A stretch of 64,000 bases of DNA from Vallitaleaceae bacterium 9-2 (lineage in GTDB: Bacteria > Bacillota > Clostridia > Lachnospirales > Vallitaleaceae), in NCBI GenBank assembly GCA_038396585.1, contig CP121691.1, forward strand, positions 744,001-808,000, read 5' to 3'. The notes under the pieces are model-generated. The model was not told the origin of the DNA. It saw nothing but the letters and a program-made list of their open reading frames with translations, and searched no databases. Positions 1 to 7,491 of the stretch are shown one piece after another (positions within the stretch are counted from its first letter, which is position 1; each line of letters opens with the position of its first letter). The translations under genes and the position numbers were made by a program.

Positions 1-2
1 AG

Positions 3-812
3 GTTTGTTTTAACTGTGGGGAAGATTTGGAAAAATATTCCATCGATCAATTGATTCAAACCATGTTAAATGAAGATGAAGATAAACTACAACCTAAGGC
101 GAAAGCCTCAAAGAAAAAGGAAGCGAAAAAAAACAATTCAGAGCAAGATAAACATCCATATAGTATGGGAATGCTTATTACAAAAGGAATTAACATCCTA
201 ATTATTGTATTATTAATTGGGTCCTTGTTTTTGCCATGGTTTGTTTTCGAAGGCGAAGGTTTTGCTAAAGGGTATATTTCGCAAGGACGCGAAAGTGCAG
301 AAACTCTAGATACATCCATAGAGTTTTCTGCATTTGAACTTAGACAATACGCAAAGAATTACGGTGACTACTATAATGTGTTCAATAAAGGAACCGAGGA
401 AGAAAAACACGTATGGTCTAGCCAACTTCAACTCTATTACCTGCATGGAATTCTGGGCATTATACTTTTAGGTGGGCTATCAATTATTCTCATTGCATTG
501 GATAGAAAAATGAAAACAGGAGAATGGGTTCGAGGATTTTCAGTGATTAGTGCATTGATTATTGGACTCATTTATTCCACGTTCAAAATTCCTTTTTTTA
601 GCATGTTTACAACCCGCGCGCAGAATATTTTGCGCAGTGAAGATATGTTAAGCGCCGTTAAGATGAATCTTGATGGGATACAGGTAAACGATCAATTCTA
701 TGCATATATGATGACAGAACAGATAGGTTTTTACATAGCGGCTGTCGTGTGCGGGCTTTGGTTCGTTTTTTCTACCATAATGATTGAAATGCGAGAAGGC
801 AAAGAGGAATAG
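3..812 (+). CDS. Zinc-ribbon multi-pass membrane protein (5' end outside window)
   Basis: The open frame runs to the left edge, so the start codon lies outside the window. The first visible residues, VCFNCGEDLEKY, contain a CxxCG knuckle, probably the second half of an N-terminal zinc ribbon. A TTG at 27 is in frame but would cut this knuckle off, so I reject it as the start. A Lys-rich linker follows, then four predicted membrane helices (roughly ITKGINILIIVLLIGSLFL, YYLHGILGIILLGGLSIILI, FSVISALIIGLIYSTF and IGFYIAAVVCGLWFVFSTIM) with an extracellular-type stretch between the first two. The stop is one base before the ktrB start, so the two are probably co-transcribed. I do not recognise a function; zinc-ribbon membrane proteins of this kind are common in Clostridia. 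Confidence 0.75.
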   Translation, partial: VCFNCGEDLEKYSIDQLIQTMLNEDEDKLQPKAKASKKKEAKKNNSEQDKHPYSMGMLITKGINILIIVLLIGSLFLPWFVFEGEGFAKGYISQGRESAETLDTSIEFSAFELRQYAKNYGDYYNVFNKGTEEEKHVWSSQLQLYYLHGILGIILLGGLSIILIALDRKMKTGEWVRGFSVISALIIGLIYSTFKIPFFSMFTTRAQNILRSEDMLSAVKMNLDGIQVNDQFYAYMMTEQIGFYIAAVVCGLWFVFSTIMIEMREGKEE

Positions 813-813
813 T

Positions 814-2193
814 ATGAAAGAATTATTAAAAAAATTACAGATTAAACCTGCCCAAATTTTGGCATTAGGTTTTTTTGGATTGATTATATTTGGAGCATTG
901 TTATTAAATTTACCTATTGCTTCCAACGATGGACAAAGCATAGGGTTGGTTAATGCTTTTTTTACATCAACATCAGCGGTATGTGTAACCGGATTGGTTG
1001 TAGCAAACTCTATGGAACAGTGGACATTATTTGGAAAGATTGTCATCATTATTCTAATTCAAATTGGAGGATTGGGTGTGATGACATTGGCTACAACGTT
1101 TTTTTTACTATTAGGGAAAAAAATAGGGTTAAAAGAACGTTTGGTCATTCAAGAAGCGCTTAACCAAAATAAGATTTCCGGAGTTGTACGCTTAACACGG
1201 AATATTATTTTTGGAACGTTGGTTATTGAAGGAATCGGAGCCCTTATACTTATGTTTCGGTTTTTACCGGACTACACATTTATTGAGTCTTTGGGATTAG
1301 GCATCTTTCATAGCATCAGCGCATTTTGTAATGCCGGATTTGATGTATTAAGTTTTAACAGCTTATCGCCATATGTTCATGATTGGACGGTTAACCTAAC
1401 GATTAGTGGGTTGATCATTCTTGGTGGATTAGGCTTTACAGTCTGGCATGATTTGATTGATACCACTCGTGAAACGATTCGTAAGAAGCGCCACCATGGA
1501 TATTGGTTTCACAGTCTAGCGTTACATACCAAATTGGTTTTGGTGCTGACAACGACACTTTTATCGGTTGGATTTATTTTGTTTTTCTTACTTGAGATGA
1601 ATAATCCAGGGACCATGCAAGATTTTTCATGGCCACAAAAAGTACTGGCGTCCTTTTTTCAGTCGGTAACGACGCGAACAGCAGGATTTAATACAATTGC
1701 TCTTGATCAAATGACAGATGGATCAAAATTTATCACCATTATTCTTATGTTTATTGGAGGATCACCAGCAGGGACTGCAGGAGGAATTAAAACGGTCACA
1801 CTTGGTGTAGTGTTTTTTTCTGTTATGTCAACAATACGTTCAAGAGAAGAGACGGAAGTTTTTCATCGGCGAATTCCAGATGACATTATTAAACGCAGCT
1901 TAGCAATTATTATGATGAGTTTGGGTGTTATTATTAGCGTAACCATTATTTTAACAATAACAGAAAACCAAACATTTTTGGACGCTGCATTTGAAGCGGT
2001 CTCGGCATTTGCAACGGTTGGTTTGTCACTAGGGATTACAGGAGAACTTTCAGTTATCGGGAAAATCGTTATTGCAATTACCATGTTTATCGGCCGACTT
2101 GGACCGATGACATTTGCAGTAGCTATGGCTATTCGTTATGATCGTAAGAAAATATCTGTTCGAAAGCCATCAGAACGTGTTATGGTAGGATAA
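814..2193 (+). CDS. ktrB: KtrB/TrkH-family potassium uptake transmembrane subunit
   Basis: This is the channel-like subunit of a Ktr sodium/proton-linked potassium transporter. The 459 residues contain the four pore-loop repeats of the superfamily, with selectivity-filter segments SAVCVTGL (54-61), FCNAGFD (171-177), TTRTAGFNT (286-294) and ATVGLSLG (400-407). The length suits KtrB rather than the longer TrkH. I chose ATG 814 because AGAGGAA lies just upstream; an in-frame TTG at 784 would overlap the previous gene. The cytosolic partner ktrA follows 17 bases later. No c-di-AMP riboswitch can be assessed because the operon start is outside the window. Confidence 0.95.
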   Translation: MKELLKKLQIKPAQILALGFFGLIIFGALLLNLPIASNDGQSIGLVNAFFTSTSAVCVTGLVVANSMEQWTLFGKIVIIILIQIGGLGVMTLATTFFLLLGKKIGLKERLVIQEALNQNKISGVVRLTRNIIFGTLVIEGIGALILMFRFLPDYTFIESLGLGIFHSISAFCNAGFDVLSFNSLSPYVHDWTVNLTISGLIILGGLGFTVWHDLIDTTRETIRKKRHHGYWFHSLALHTKLVLVLTTTLLSVGFILFFLLEMNNPGTMQDFSWPQKVLASFFQSVTTRTAGFNTIALDQMTDGSKFITIILMFIGGSPAGTAGGIKTVTLGVVFFSVMSTIRSREETEVFHRRIPDDIIKRSLAIIMMSLGVIISVTIILTITENQTFLDAAFEAVSAFATVGLSLGITGELSVIGKIVIAITMFIGRLGPMTFAVAMAIRYDRKKISVRKPSERVMVG

Positions 2194-2210
2194 GAAAGAG
2201 AGAATGAGTT

Positions 2211-2870
2211 ATGGCAGATAAAAAAGATTTTGTAGTTTTAGGTATGGGAAAATTTGGACGTAGCGTTGCAGAAACTTTAGCAGCACATGATTATGACGTC
2301 CTTGCAATTGATAATAATGAAGACATCATACAGGAAGTCTCGGATGTGGTAACACATGCTGTACAAGCAGATGTGACAGATGCAGATGCATTGGCAGCGC
2401 TTGGAATGCGTAACTTCGATGTTGCTGTTGTGGCGATTAGTGACGATATGCAATCCTCCATTATGGCGACCATATTAGCCAAAGAAATGGGTGTACGCTA
2501 TGTGGTTGCAAAGGCCCAAAGTGACATTCATAAACGGGTTTTAGAAAAAGTGGGCGCAGATAGAGTTGTCTTTCCGGAGCGTGAGATTGGGGTTAGAATT
2601 GCTAATCAATTAACCCAAGATAGTTTTGTTGATTTTATGGAATTGTCGGATGATTTTTCAATTGTTGAGATTGAAGTACAGAAAAAATGGCGAGGAAAAA
2701 CCCTTCGTGAGCTGGACATGCGTAACAAATATGGAATTAACGTTATCGGTATGCGACAAGGCGATCACATTACGATTACGCCAGGAGCAGATAAGCTGTT
2801 GGAGATGGGTGAGATTTTGATTGTTATCGGAAACAATAAAAATCTATCAAAGGTTAGTGGAGATGAATGA
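2211..2870 (+). CDS. ktrA: KtrA/TrkA-family potassium channel gating subunit (RCK)
   Basis: This is the cytosolic regulator of KtrB: an RCK ring that binds nucleotide and gates potassium flux. The N-terminal Rossmann domain shows the dinucleotide-binding GMGKFGRS (11-18) and the acidic end of strand 2 (LAIDNNED). The C-terminal half (about 140-219) fits a TrkA_C domain, the usual site for c-di-AMP binding in Firmicutes, although I cannot read ligand residues with certainty. At 219 residues it has the normal single-RCK length. The stop overlaps the next start by four bases (ATGA), indicating translational coupling to the methyltransferase gene. Confidence 0.95.
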   Translation: MADKKDFVVLGMGKFGRSVAETLAAHDYDVLAIDNNEDIIQEVSDVVTHAVQADVTDADALAALGMRNFDVAVVAISDDMQSSIMATILAKEMGVRYVVAKAQSDIHKRVLEKVGADRVVFPEREIGVRIANQLTQDSFVDFMELSDDFSIVEIEVQKKWRGKTLRELDMRNKYGINVIGMRQGDHITITPGADKLLEMGEILIVIGNNKNLSKVSGDE

Positions 2871-3658
2871 AGATAAAACAGATTACCAGTACAAATAATA
2901 AGCAGCTAAAATGGATAAAAAAACTTCAATCTCAGTCGAAGCTGCGTTATCAAGAAGGCGTGTATGTTGTTGAAGGTATGAAGCAGGTTCTTGAACTTTC
3001 GCCGGAGACGATTGATACATTGATTCTTGAGGAACATGTGGATCGCAAGGTATTTGAGGATTATCAGGGGCAGATACTTATTTTGCCCCAAGATATTTTT
3101 CGTACTATTTCGCTAGATAAAACACCTCAAGGCTATATGGCGGTCGTGAAAATGCAAAAAAACATCCTCTCTACGGCCACATTAAATAAAAATGGATTAT
3201 ATCTTGTCCTTGAAACGATTCAAGATCCGGGAAACATGGGGACGATGATTCGGGTATGTGATGCTGTAAAAGCCGACGGAATTATTTATAATAAGGCTTC
3301 AGTAGATATTTATCATCCGAAGGTGGTCAAGAGTACAGTTGGGTCTTTGGAGCGTGTGGCGTGCTATCAAGTGGAAGATTTGATAGAGGCAATACATGTT
3401 TTAAAGTCCGCAGATATTCAAGTCTTTGGTGCCTATTTGGATGATAGTGCATATCATTTTTCAAAAGAGTATCAGCGAGGAACTGCATTTGTAATAGGAA
3501 ATGAAGGCAGTGGAATATCGGATGAAGTTATTAATTGTGTGGATGCACGTGTTAAGATTCCGATTATTGGAAAAGCGGAATCCCTTAATGCAGCAGTTGC
3601 TGCTTCAGTATTACTGTATGAAGCGCTATGTCAGCGTATAAAAAAAAGTGCCCTTTAA
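2867..3658 (+). CDS. TrmH/SpoU-family RNA 2'-O-methyltransferase
   Basis: This is a SAM-dependent RNA ribose methyltransferase with a SPOUT knot. A substrate-binding domain (about 1-100) precedes the catalytic domain with motif 1 NMGTMIRV (123-130), motif 2 GNEGSGIS (211-218) and motif 3 IPIIGKAESLNAAVAAS (231-247). Architecture and length (263) match the 23S rRNA methyltransferases of the RlmB/TsnR type, but the exact target nucleotide cannot be read. The TAA stop (3656-3658) sits in the loop of the terminator that follows and overlaps the stop of the convergent TPR gene. Confidence 0.9.
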   Translation: MKIKQITSTNNKQLKWIKKLQSQSKLRYQEGVYVVEGMKQVLELSPETIDTLILEEHVDRKVFEDYQGQILILPQDIFRTISLDKTPQGYMAVVKMQKNILSTATLNKNGLYLVLETIQDPGNMGTMIRVCDAVKADGIIYNKASVDIYHPKVVKSTVGSLERVACYQVEDLIEAIHVLKSADIQVFGAYLDDSAYHFSKEYQRGTAFVIGNEGSGISDEVINCVDARVKIPIIGKAESLNAAVAASVLLYEALCQRIKKSAL

Positions 3659-3674
3659 GAGGCACTTTTTGTTT
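3643..3674. terminator. Bidirectional rho-independent terminator, SpoU gene / TPR gene
   Basis: A 10-bp perfect stem (3643-3652 with 3661-3670) is flanked by A-runs on the left and T-runs on the right, so it can terminate transcription from both sides. The 8-base loop contains the overlapping stop codons of the two convergent genes. Confidence 0.85.
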
Positions 3675-4548
3675 TCAATTCATTGATTCGATCAATGGAA
3701 ACCGTACTTAATCCATTAACACGGGAGATATCCATAGCGTTAAGCTGGTTTTGTGCTGCGTCTTTATTTCCCTCATCCCATGCAATCTGGGCTAAAAAAA
3801 ACATACTGTCAATCATTCCGGGTTTTAACTCGAGTGCATGCATAAAATGCTCTTTTGCTTGTTCAAGGTTGCCGTGGGCATATGCAATTTGTCCTAGGTT
3901 ATCATATGCCGGACCATAGGATTCGGATAACTCAAGTGCAACCTGTGTATAATAGCTGGCTTTGTCAAGCTGGTTGTTGATAAGTGCCAAGTATCCCATA
4001 GTAACAAAATCTTGAGCATAGAAATTACCATTTTTGCTTTTCCCTTCTTCAAGGTTTTCTTCGGAAAAATCAGTAATGGTTTCCAAATCCGGAAAATAGA
4101 ACAACTCTTCATATGTGGTAAGAGCTTTCTGTTCATTACCCATTTTCCAATGACAAAGAGCGATATTGCCGGTTAAAGTTTTGGTGTATAGATAATTGGT
4201 CGTCAACTTGAGTGCTTTTTCAAAGACACCTAAGGCTTCATCCGGCTTAAAGGTTTTTATTAGTAACACACCATATGCTGCTAAAATATTGATGTTTGTT
4301 GTACCAAGTGTATAGGCCATACGATAAAAGGGCATCGCAGCATGCTCTTTTTTAAATAAGGTATGTAAGATGATTCCAAATAACCCAATAAATGTCCCGA
4401 TAAATAAAATTAGTGTTACAACAAGAAAGGCGATACCTGCATAGGTTAGATAGTCCGTACGTTTATCCATATACACGATAAAGGTAAGGTAACTGATTAA
4501 TAAATATCCTAAGGTAATAATACGCCATTTTTTTTTGATAAAATCCAT
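3655..4548 (-). CDS. Membrane-anchored tetratricopeptide repeat protein
   Basis: The 297-residue protein has two N-terminal membrane helices (about residues 10-27 and 35-65) and then several degenerate TPR units over about 75-290, recognisable from A/G-x-x-Y/F repeats such as GVLLIKTFKPDEALGVFEKAL and LGQIAYAHGNLEQAKEHFMHA. Such proteins usually scaffold protein complexes at the membrane; nothing indicates a specific partner. A strong AGGAGG site precedes the ATG. It stands alone on the minus strand, divergent from the patatin gene and convergent with the methyltransferase gene. Confidence 0.8.
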   Translation of the reverse strand: MDFIKKKWRIITLGYLLISYLTFIVYMDKRTDYLTYAGIAFLVVTLILFIGTFIGLFGIILHTLFKKEHAAMPFYRMAYTLGTTNINILAAYGVLLIKTFKPDEALGVFEKALKLTTNYLYTKTLTGNIALCHWKMGNEQKALTTYEELFYFPDLETITDFSEENLEEGKSKNGNFYAQDFVTMGYLALINNQLDKASYYTQVALELSESYGPAYDNLGQIAYAHGNLEQAKEHFMHALELKPGMIDSMFFLAQIAWDEGNKDAAQNQLNAMDISRVNGLSTVSIDRINELKTKSAS

Positions 4549-4629
4549 ATGAACCTCCTGAGCGTTGTTTTATAAAGATGATACCATGGGATGAAGTATT
4601 AATCAACAAGATGATTTAGAGCAAAAATA

Positions 4630-4658
4630 TTGATTAGTTTTTATGAGTATGCTATTTT
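4630..4658 (+). promoter_or_regulatory. Possible sigma-A promoter for the patatin gene
   Basis: TTGATT (4630-4635), a 17-base spacer, then TATTTT (4653-4658), located 36 bases before the start codon. The -10 is a weak match. Confidence 0.35.
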
Positions 4659-4694
4659 TAATATAGACAAGGTGAGTATTTGGAGGTGTATTTT

Positions 4695-5879
4695 ATGGAA
4701 GAGTATCAACATAAACGTTATGGTTTAGTCTTTGAAGGTGGCGGCACACGTGGGGCATATGAAGTCGGTGTGTGGAAAGCGTTAAAAGAATTGGATATAC
4801 AAATTGATGCAGTTGTTGGGACGTCAATCGGTGCAATTAATGGAGCCTTGTTTGTGCAAAATGATTTGGACAAAGCCTTAGAGATATGGAATAATATCCG
4901 CTATTCAAAAGTCATCAATATTGAAGATCGACTGATGTTGAGCCTAGAAAATAACCAGCTTCGTAACCTAAATTTTTCAGAGGCCTTAAAGGCGTTTGGA
5001 GACATCATTAAGAACCGAGGCTTAGATATTAGCCCCTTAAAAAAGCTTCTTGAAGAGGTTATTGATGAAAAAGCGATTCGAGAATCGAAGATCAACTATG
5101 GATTAACAACATTTAACCTATCGGATATGCGCCCGGAAGAATTGATGGTGGATGATATTGAACCGAATCGTTTGGCAGGTTATGTCTTAGCCAGTGCCTA
5201 TTTGCCGGCGTTTCGTTCGGAGCGTATTTTTGGAAAACGCTTTCTTGATGGCGCCTTCCATAATGTGGCGCCAATAAGTATGCTGGTGAAAAAAGGATAT
5301 AAGGATATCATTGTTGTACGTATTCATGGTGTGGGGATAGAACAAACCTATGATGATACAGATGTGAATGTAATTGAAATAAAAACTCAGGAAGATTTAG
5401 GTGGCGTTCTAGAATTTGATATTGAACGGATTAAAAAAAACATACAGTTAGGCTATTTTGATACACGAAGGATATTTGAAAATGGGCGAGGGCAAAAGTA
5501 TTATATATCCGATTACCATAGTGAAGCATATTATCTAAAGCAGTTTTTAAGATTAAGTAAGCGAAGTGTTGTACGTGGATTACTCGCTATTGCAGGCAAA
5601 AGTTCTATGCGAGGATATAAACATAAGGAACGTCTGATTTGTGAAGTCTTGTTACCTTTAATAGCCAAAGAAGTTAAGTTAAAAAAAGATGCATCCTATG
5701 AACAGATATATATTGCATTACTTGAGATGGTAGCGCTTGCTCTAAATATTGAGCGATTTAAACACTATAGTCTTAAAGAATTAAGAACTTGCGTAAGTCA
5801 AGAGATGCAAACAGGACAACAGGCGATATTATTTGACCATCCTCTATATGATATTTTTGTAAACTTATTTGAATCATAG
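4695..5879 (+). CDS. Patatin-like phospholipase/acyl hydrolase
   Basis: This is a Ser-Asp dyad lipid acyl hydrolase. The oxyanion loop GGGTRG (15-20), nucleophile elbow GTSIG (42-46, Ser44) and dyad motif DGA (185-187, Asp185) are all intact, so activity is expected. A C-terminal extension of about 150 mostly helical residues goes beyond the patatin core and is typical of Clostridial homologues of unknown detail. ATG 4695 is chosen because GGAGGT lies eight bases upstream; the in-frame TTG at 4680 precedes that site. The gene is divergent from the TPR gene and probably monocistronic, since a promoter-like element lies before the next gene. Confidence 0.88.
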   Translation: MEEYQHKRYGLVFEGGGTRGAYEVGVWKALKELDIQIDAVVGTSIGAINGALFVQNDLDKALEIWNNIRYSKVINIEDRLMLSLENNQLRNLNFSEALKAFGDIIKNRGLDISPLKKLLEEVIDEKAIRESKINYGLTTFNLSDMRPEELMVDDIEPNRLAGYVLASAYLPAFRSERIFGKRFLDGAFHNVAPISMLVKKGYKDIIVVRIHGVGIEQTYDDTDVNVIEIKTQEDLGGVLEFDIERIKKNIQLGYFDTRRIFENGRGQKYYISDYHSEAYYLKQFLRLSKRSVVRGLLAIAGKSSMRGYKHKERLICEVLLPLIAKEVKLKKDASYEQIYIALLEMVALALNIERFKHYSLKELRTCVSQEMQTGQQAILFDHPLYDIFVNLFES

Positions 5880-5898
5880 GCGAAATGCCAAGGGAGTA

Positions 5899-5907
5899 TG
5901 GTATAAT
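5899..5907 (+). promoter_or_regulatory. Extended -10 promoter for the ppx/ppk1 pair
   Basis: TGgTATAAT forms an extended -10 element 25 bases before the ppx start. No good -35 is present, which is usual for extended -10 promoters. Confidence 0.55.
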
Positions 5908-5931
5908 AATGATTATTGAGGAGGCAAAAAA

Positions 5932-7491
5932 ATGAGTAAAAAAGTGGTGGCAGCAATAGACTTGGGCTCACATGCCCTTCGAATGAAAGTTGGAGAAATC
6001 AATCGATCCGGACTTTTTCATGAGCTTGAGAATTATAGAAAAATCAACGGAGTAGGTCATGATACATTTACAACAGGAAAAGTTTCGTTTGAGACGGTAG
6101 ACAAAATTTGTGATGAGCTTAAATTGTTCAAAAAATCTTTTGTAGAATATGGAGTGGATCAATACTTGGCTATGGCAACAAGTGCCCTTAGAGAAGCTGA
6201 GAACAGAGATTATATTGTTGACCAGATCCGGCTAAAGACCGGACTTGAAATCAAGGTCATCAGTAACTCAGAAGAACAGTATTTGACCCATAAAGCCATT
6301 AAGCATCAGTTGAGCGACTATGAGCAATTAATTCAAGAAGGAGCCGTCGTCGTTGTTGTAGGTGCTGGTAGTGTTCAGATTACAACCTATAAAGATGGAC
6401 GCCTTCGATCTTCGCAAAATGTAAAGATGGGGTCGCTAAGAATAAAAGAAGTATTTGAGGATATCGAACGTAAAGCAATTAATTATCATAATATATTGGA
6501 CGAATATATATCGACAAATTTAGAAGGTGTAGATTACTTTAAAGACACAGATACATATAAGCATTTGATTGCTGTCGGCGGAGAATTAAGCATCATAAGC
6601 AAGTTAATTGAGAATCAAGAAAATACTCACATTGGACAGCTATCAGAAAAAGAGTTTTTAAAACTATTTGATCATATAGTTGATATGACCATTGAAGAAA
6701 TTGAAGAAACCTATGGCGTGAAAAGAGAACGTGCAGAGATTATATTACCGTCAATGATGCTCTTTAAAATGTTTTTAGAAAAAGTAGAGAGTAATCAAAT
6801 TATTACGCCAATTATATCGTTAACAGATGGTATTATACGATTGATTCATGAAGAGCTTTACTTAAAAAAGAAAAGTGATGAAAATAATGATGATATTATT
6901 GCAAATGCAAAAGCATTAGCCAGAAAGTTTCAGTATAATGAACCACATGCAAAAAAAGTAGAAGAAAATGCACTTATCTTGTTTGATCGTTTAAAAAAAA
7001 TACATGGACTAAAGCAAGAACGTGTTTTACTCCAGGTAGCAGCAATTTTGCATGATATAGGTAAAGTTGTTGCACTCGATCAGCATTATTTGCATTCGTA
7101 TAATTTAATTCGGTCATTGGAGATTTTTGGGCTTTCAGAAGAACATGTTGAAATGGTAGCTAATATTGCATGCTATCATAGCATGGTCAAACCAACAGTT
7201 ACTGACCAAAACTTTAATGGTTTACCTAGAGAGTCGCGAACAAAAGTTGGGAAGCTTATTTCAATTATCCGCTTGGCAGATGCCTTAGACCGATCTCACA
7301 AAGGCAAGATTCAGATTCAATCAGTTCGCCTCCATGAAAAAGAGCTGGTGATTCATTGTACAAGTGCTGTAAATGTAGATACAACATTAGAAGAATGGAC
7401 CTTTAATCAGAAGGCGGATTATTTTATGGAAGTGTTTGGAATTACGCCACGACTAAAAATCAAGAGGGAGTTTGAGAATGAAAAAAAATAA
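5932..7491 (+). CDS. Ppx/GppA phosphatase-like protein with C-terminal HD domain
   Basis: The N-terminal half (about 1-310) has the ASKHA fold of exopolyphosphatase/pppGpp phosphatase with phosphate-1 loop DLGSHALR (10-17) and a conserved acidic segment SEEQY (113-117). The C-terminal half (about 325-500) is an HD phosphohydrolase domain with LHDIGK (373-378). The second phosphate loop reads VVVGAGSVQI where the family has DIGGGSTEL, so the leading Asp and the Glu are missing. The family degrades polyphosphate or pppGpp; with ppk1 overlapping downstream, polyphosphate turnover or sensing is the likely role. The start has GAGGAGG seven bases upstream. Confidence 0.88.
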   Translation: MSKKVVAAIDLGSHALRMKVGEINRSGLFHELENYRKINGVGHDTFTTGKVSFETVDKICDELKLFKKSFVEYGVDQYLAMATSALREAENRDYIVDQIRLKTGLEIKVISNSEEQYLTHKAIKHQLSDYEQLIQEGAVVVVVGAGSVQITTYKDGRLRSSQNVKMGSLRIKEVFEDIERKAINYHNILDEYISTNLEGVDYFKDTDTYKHLIAVGGELSIISKLIENQENTHIGQLSEKEFLKLFDHIVDMTIEEIEETYGVKRERAEIILPSMMLFKMFLEKVESNQIITPIISLTDGIIRLIHEELYLKKKSDENNDDIIANAKALARKFQYNEPHAKKVEENALILFDRLKKIHGLKQERVLLQVAAILHDIGKVVALDQHYLHSYNLIRSLEIFGLSEEHVEMVANIACYHSMVKPTVTDQNFNGLPRESRTKVGKLISIIRLADALDRSHKGKIQIQSVRLHEKELVIHCTSAVNVDTTLEEWTFNQKADYFMEVFGITPRLKIKREFENEKK

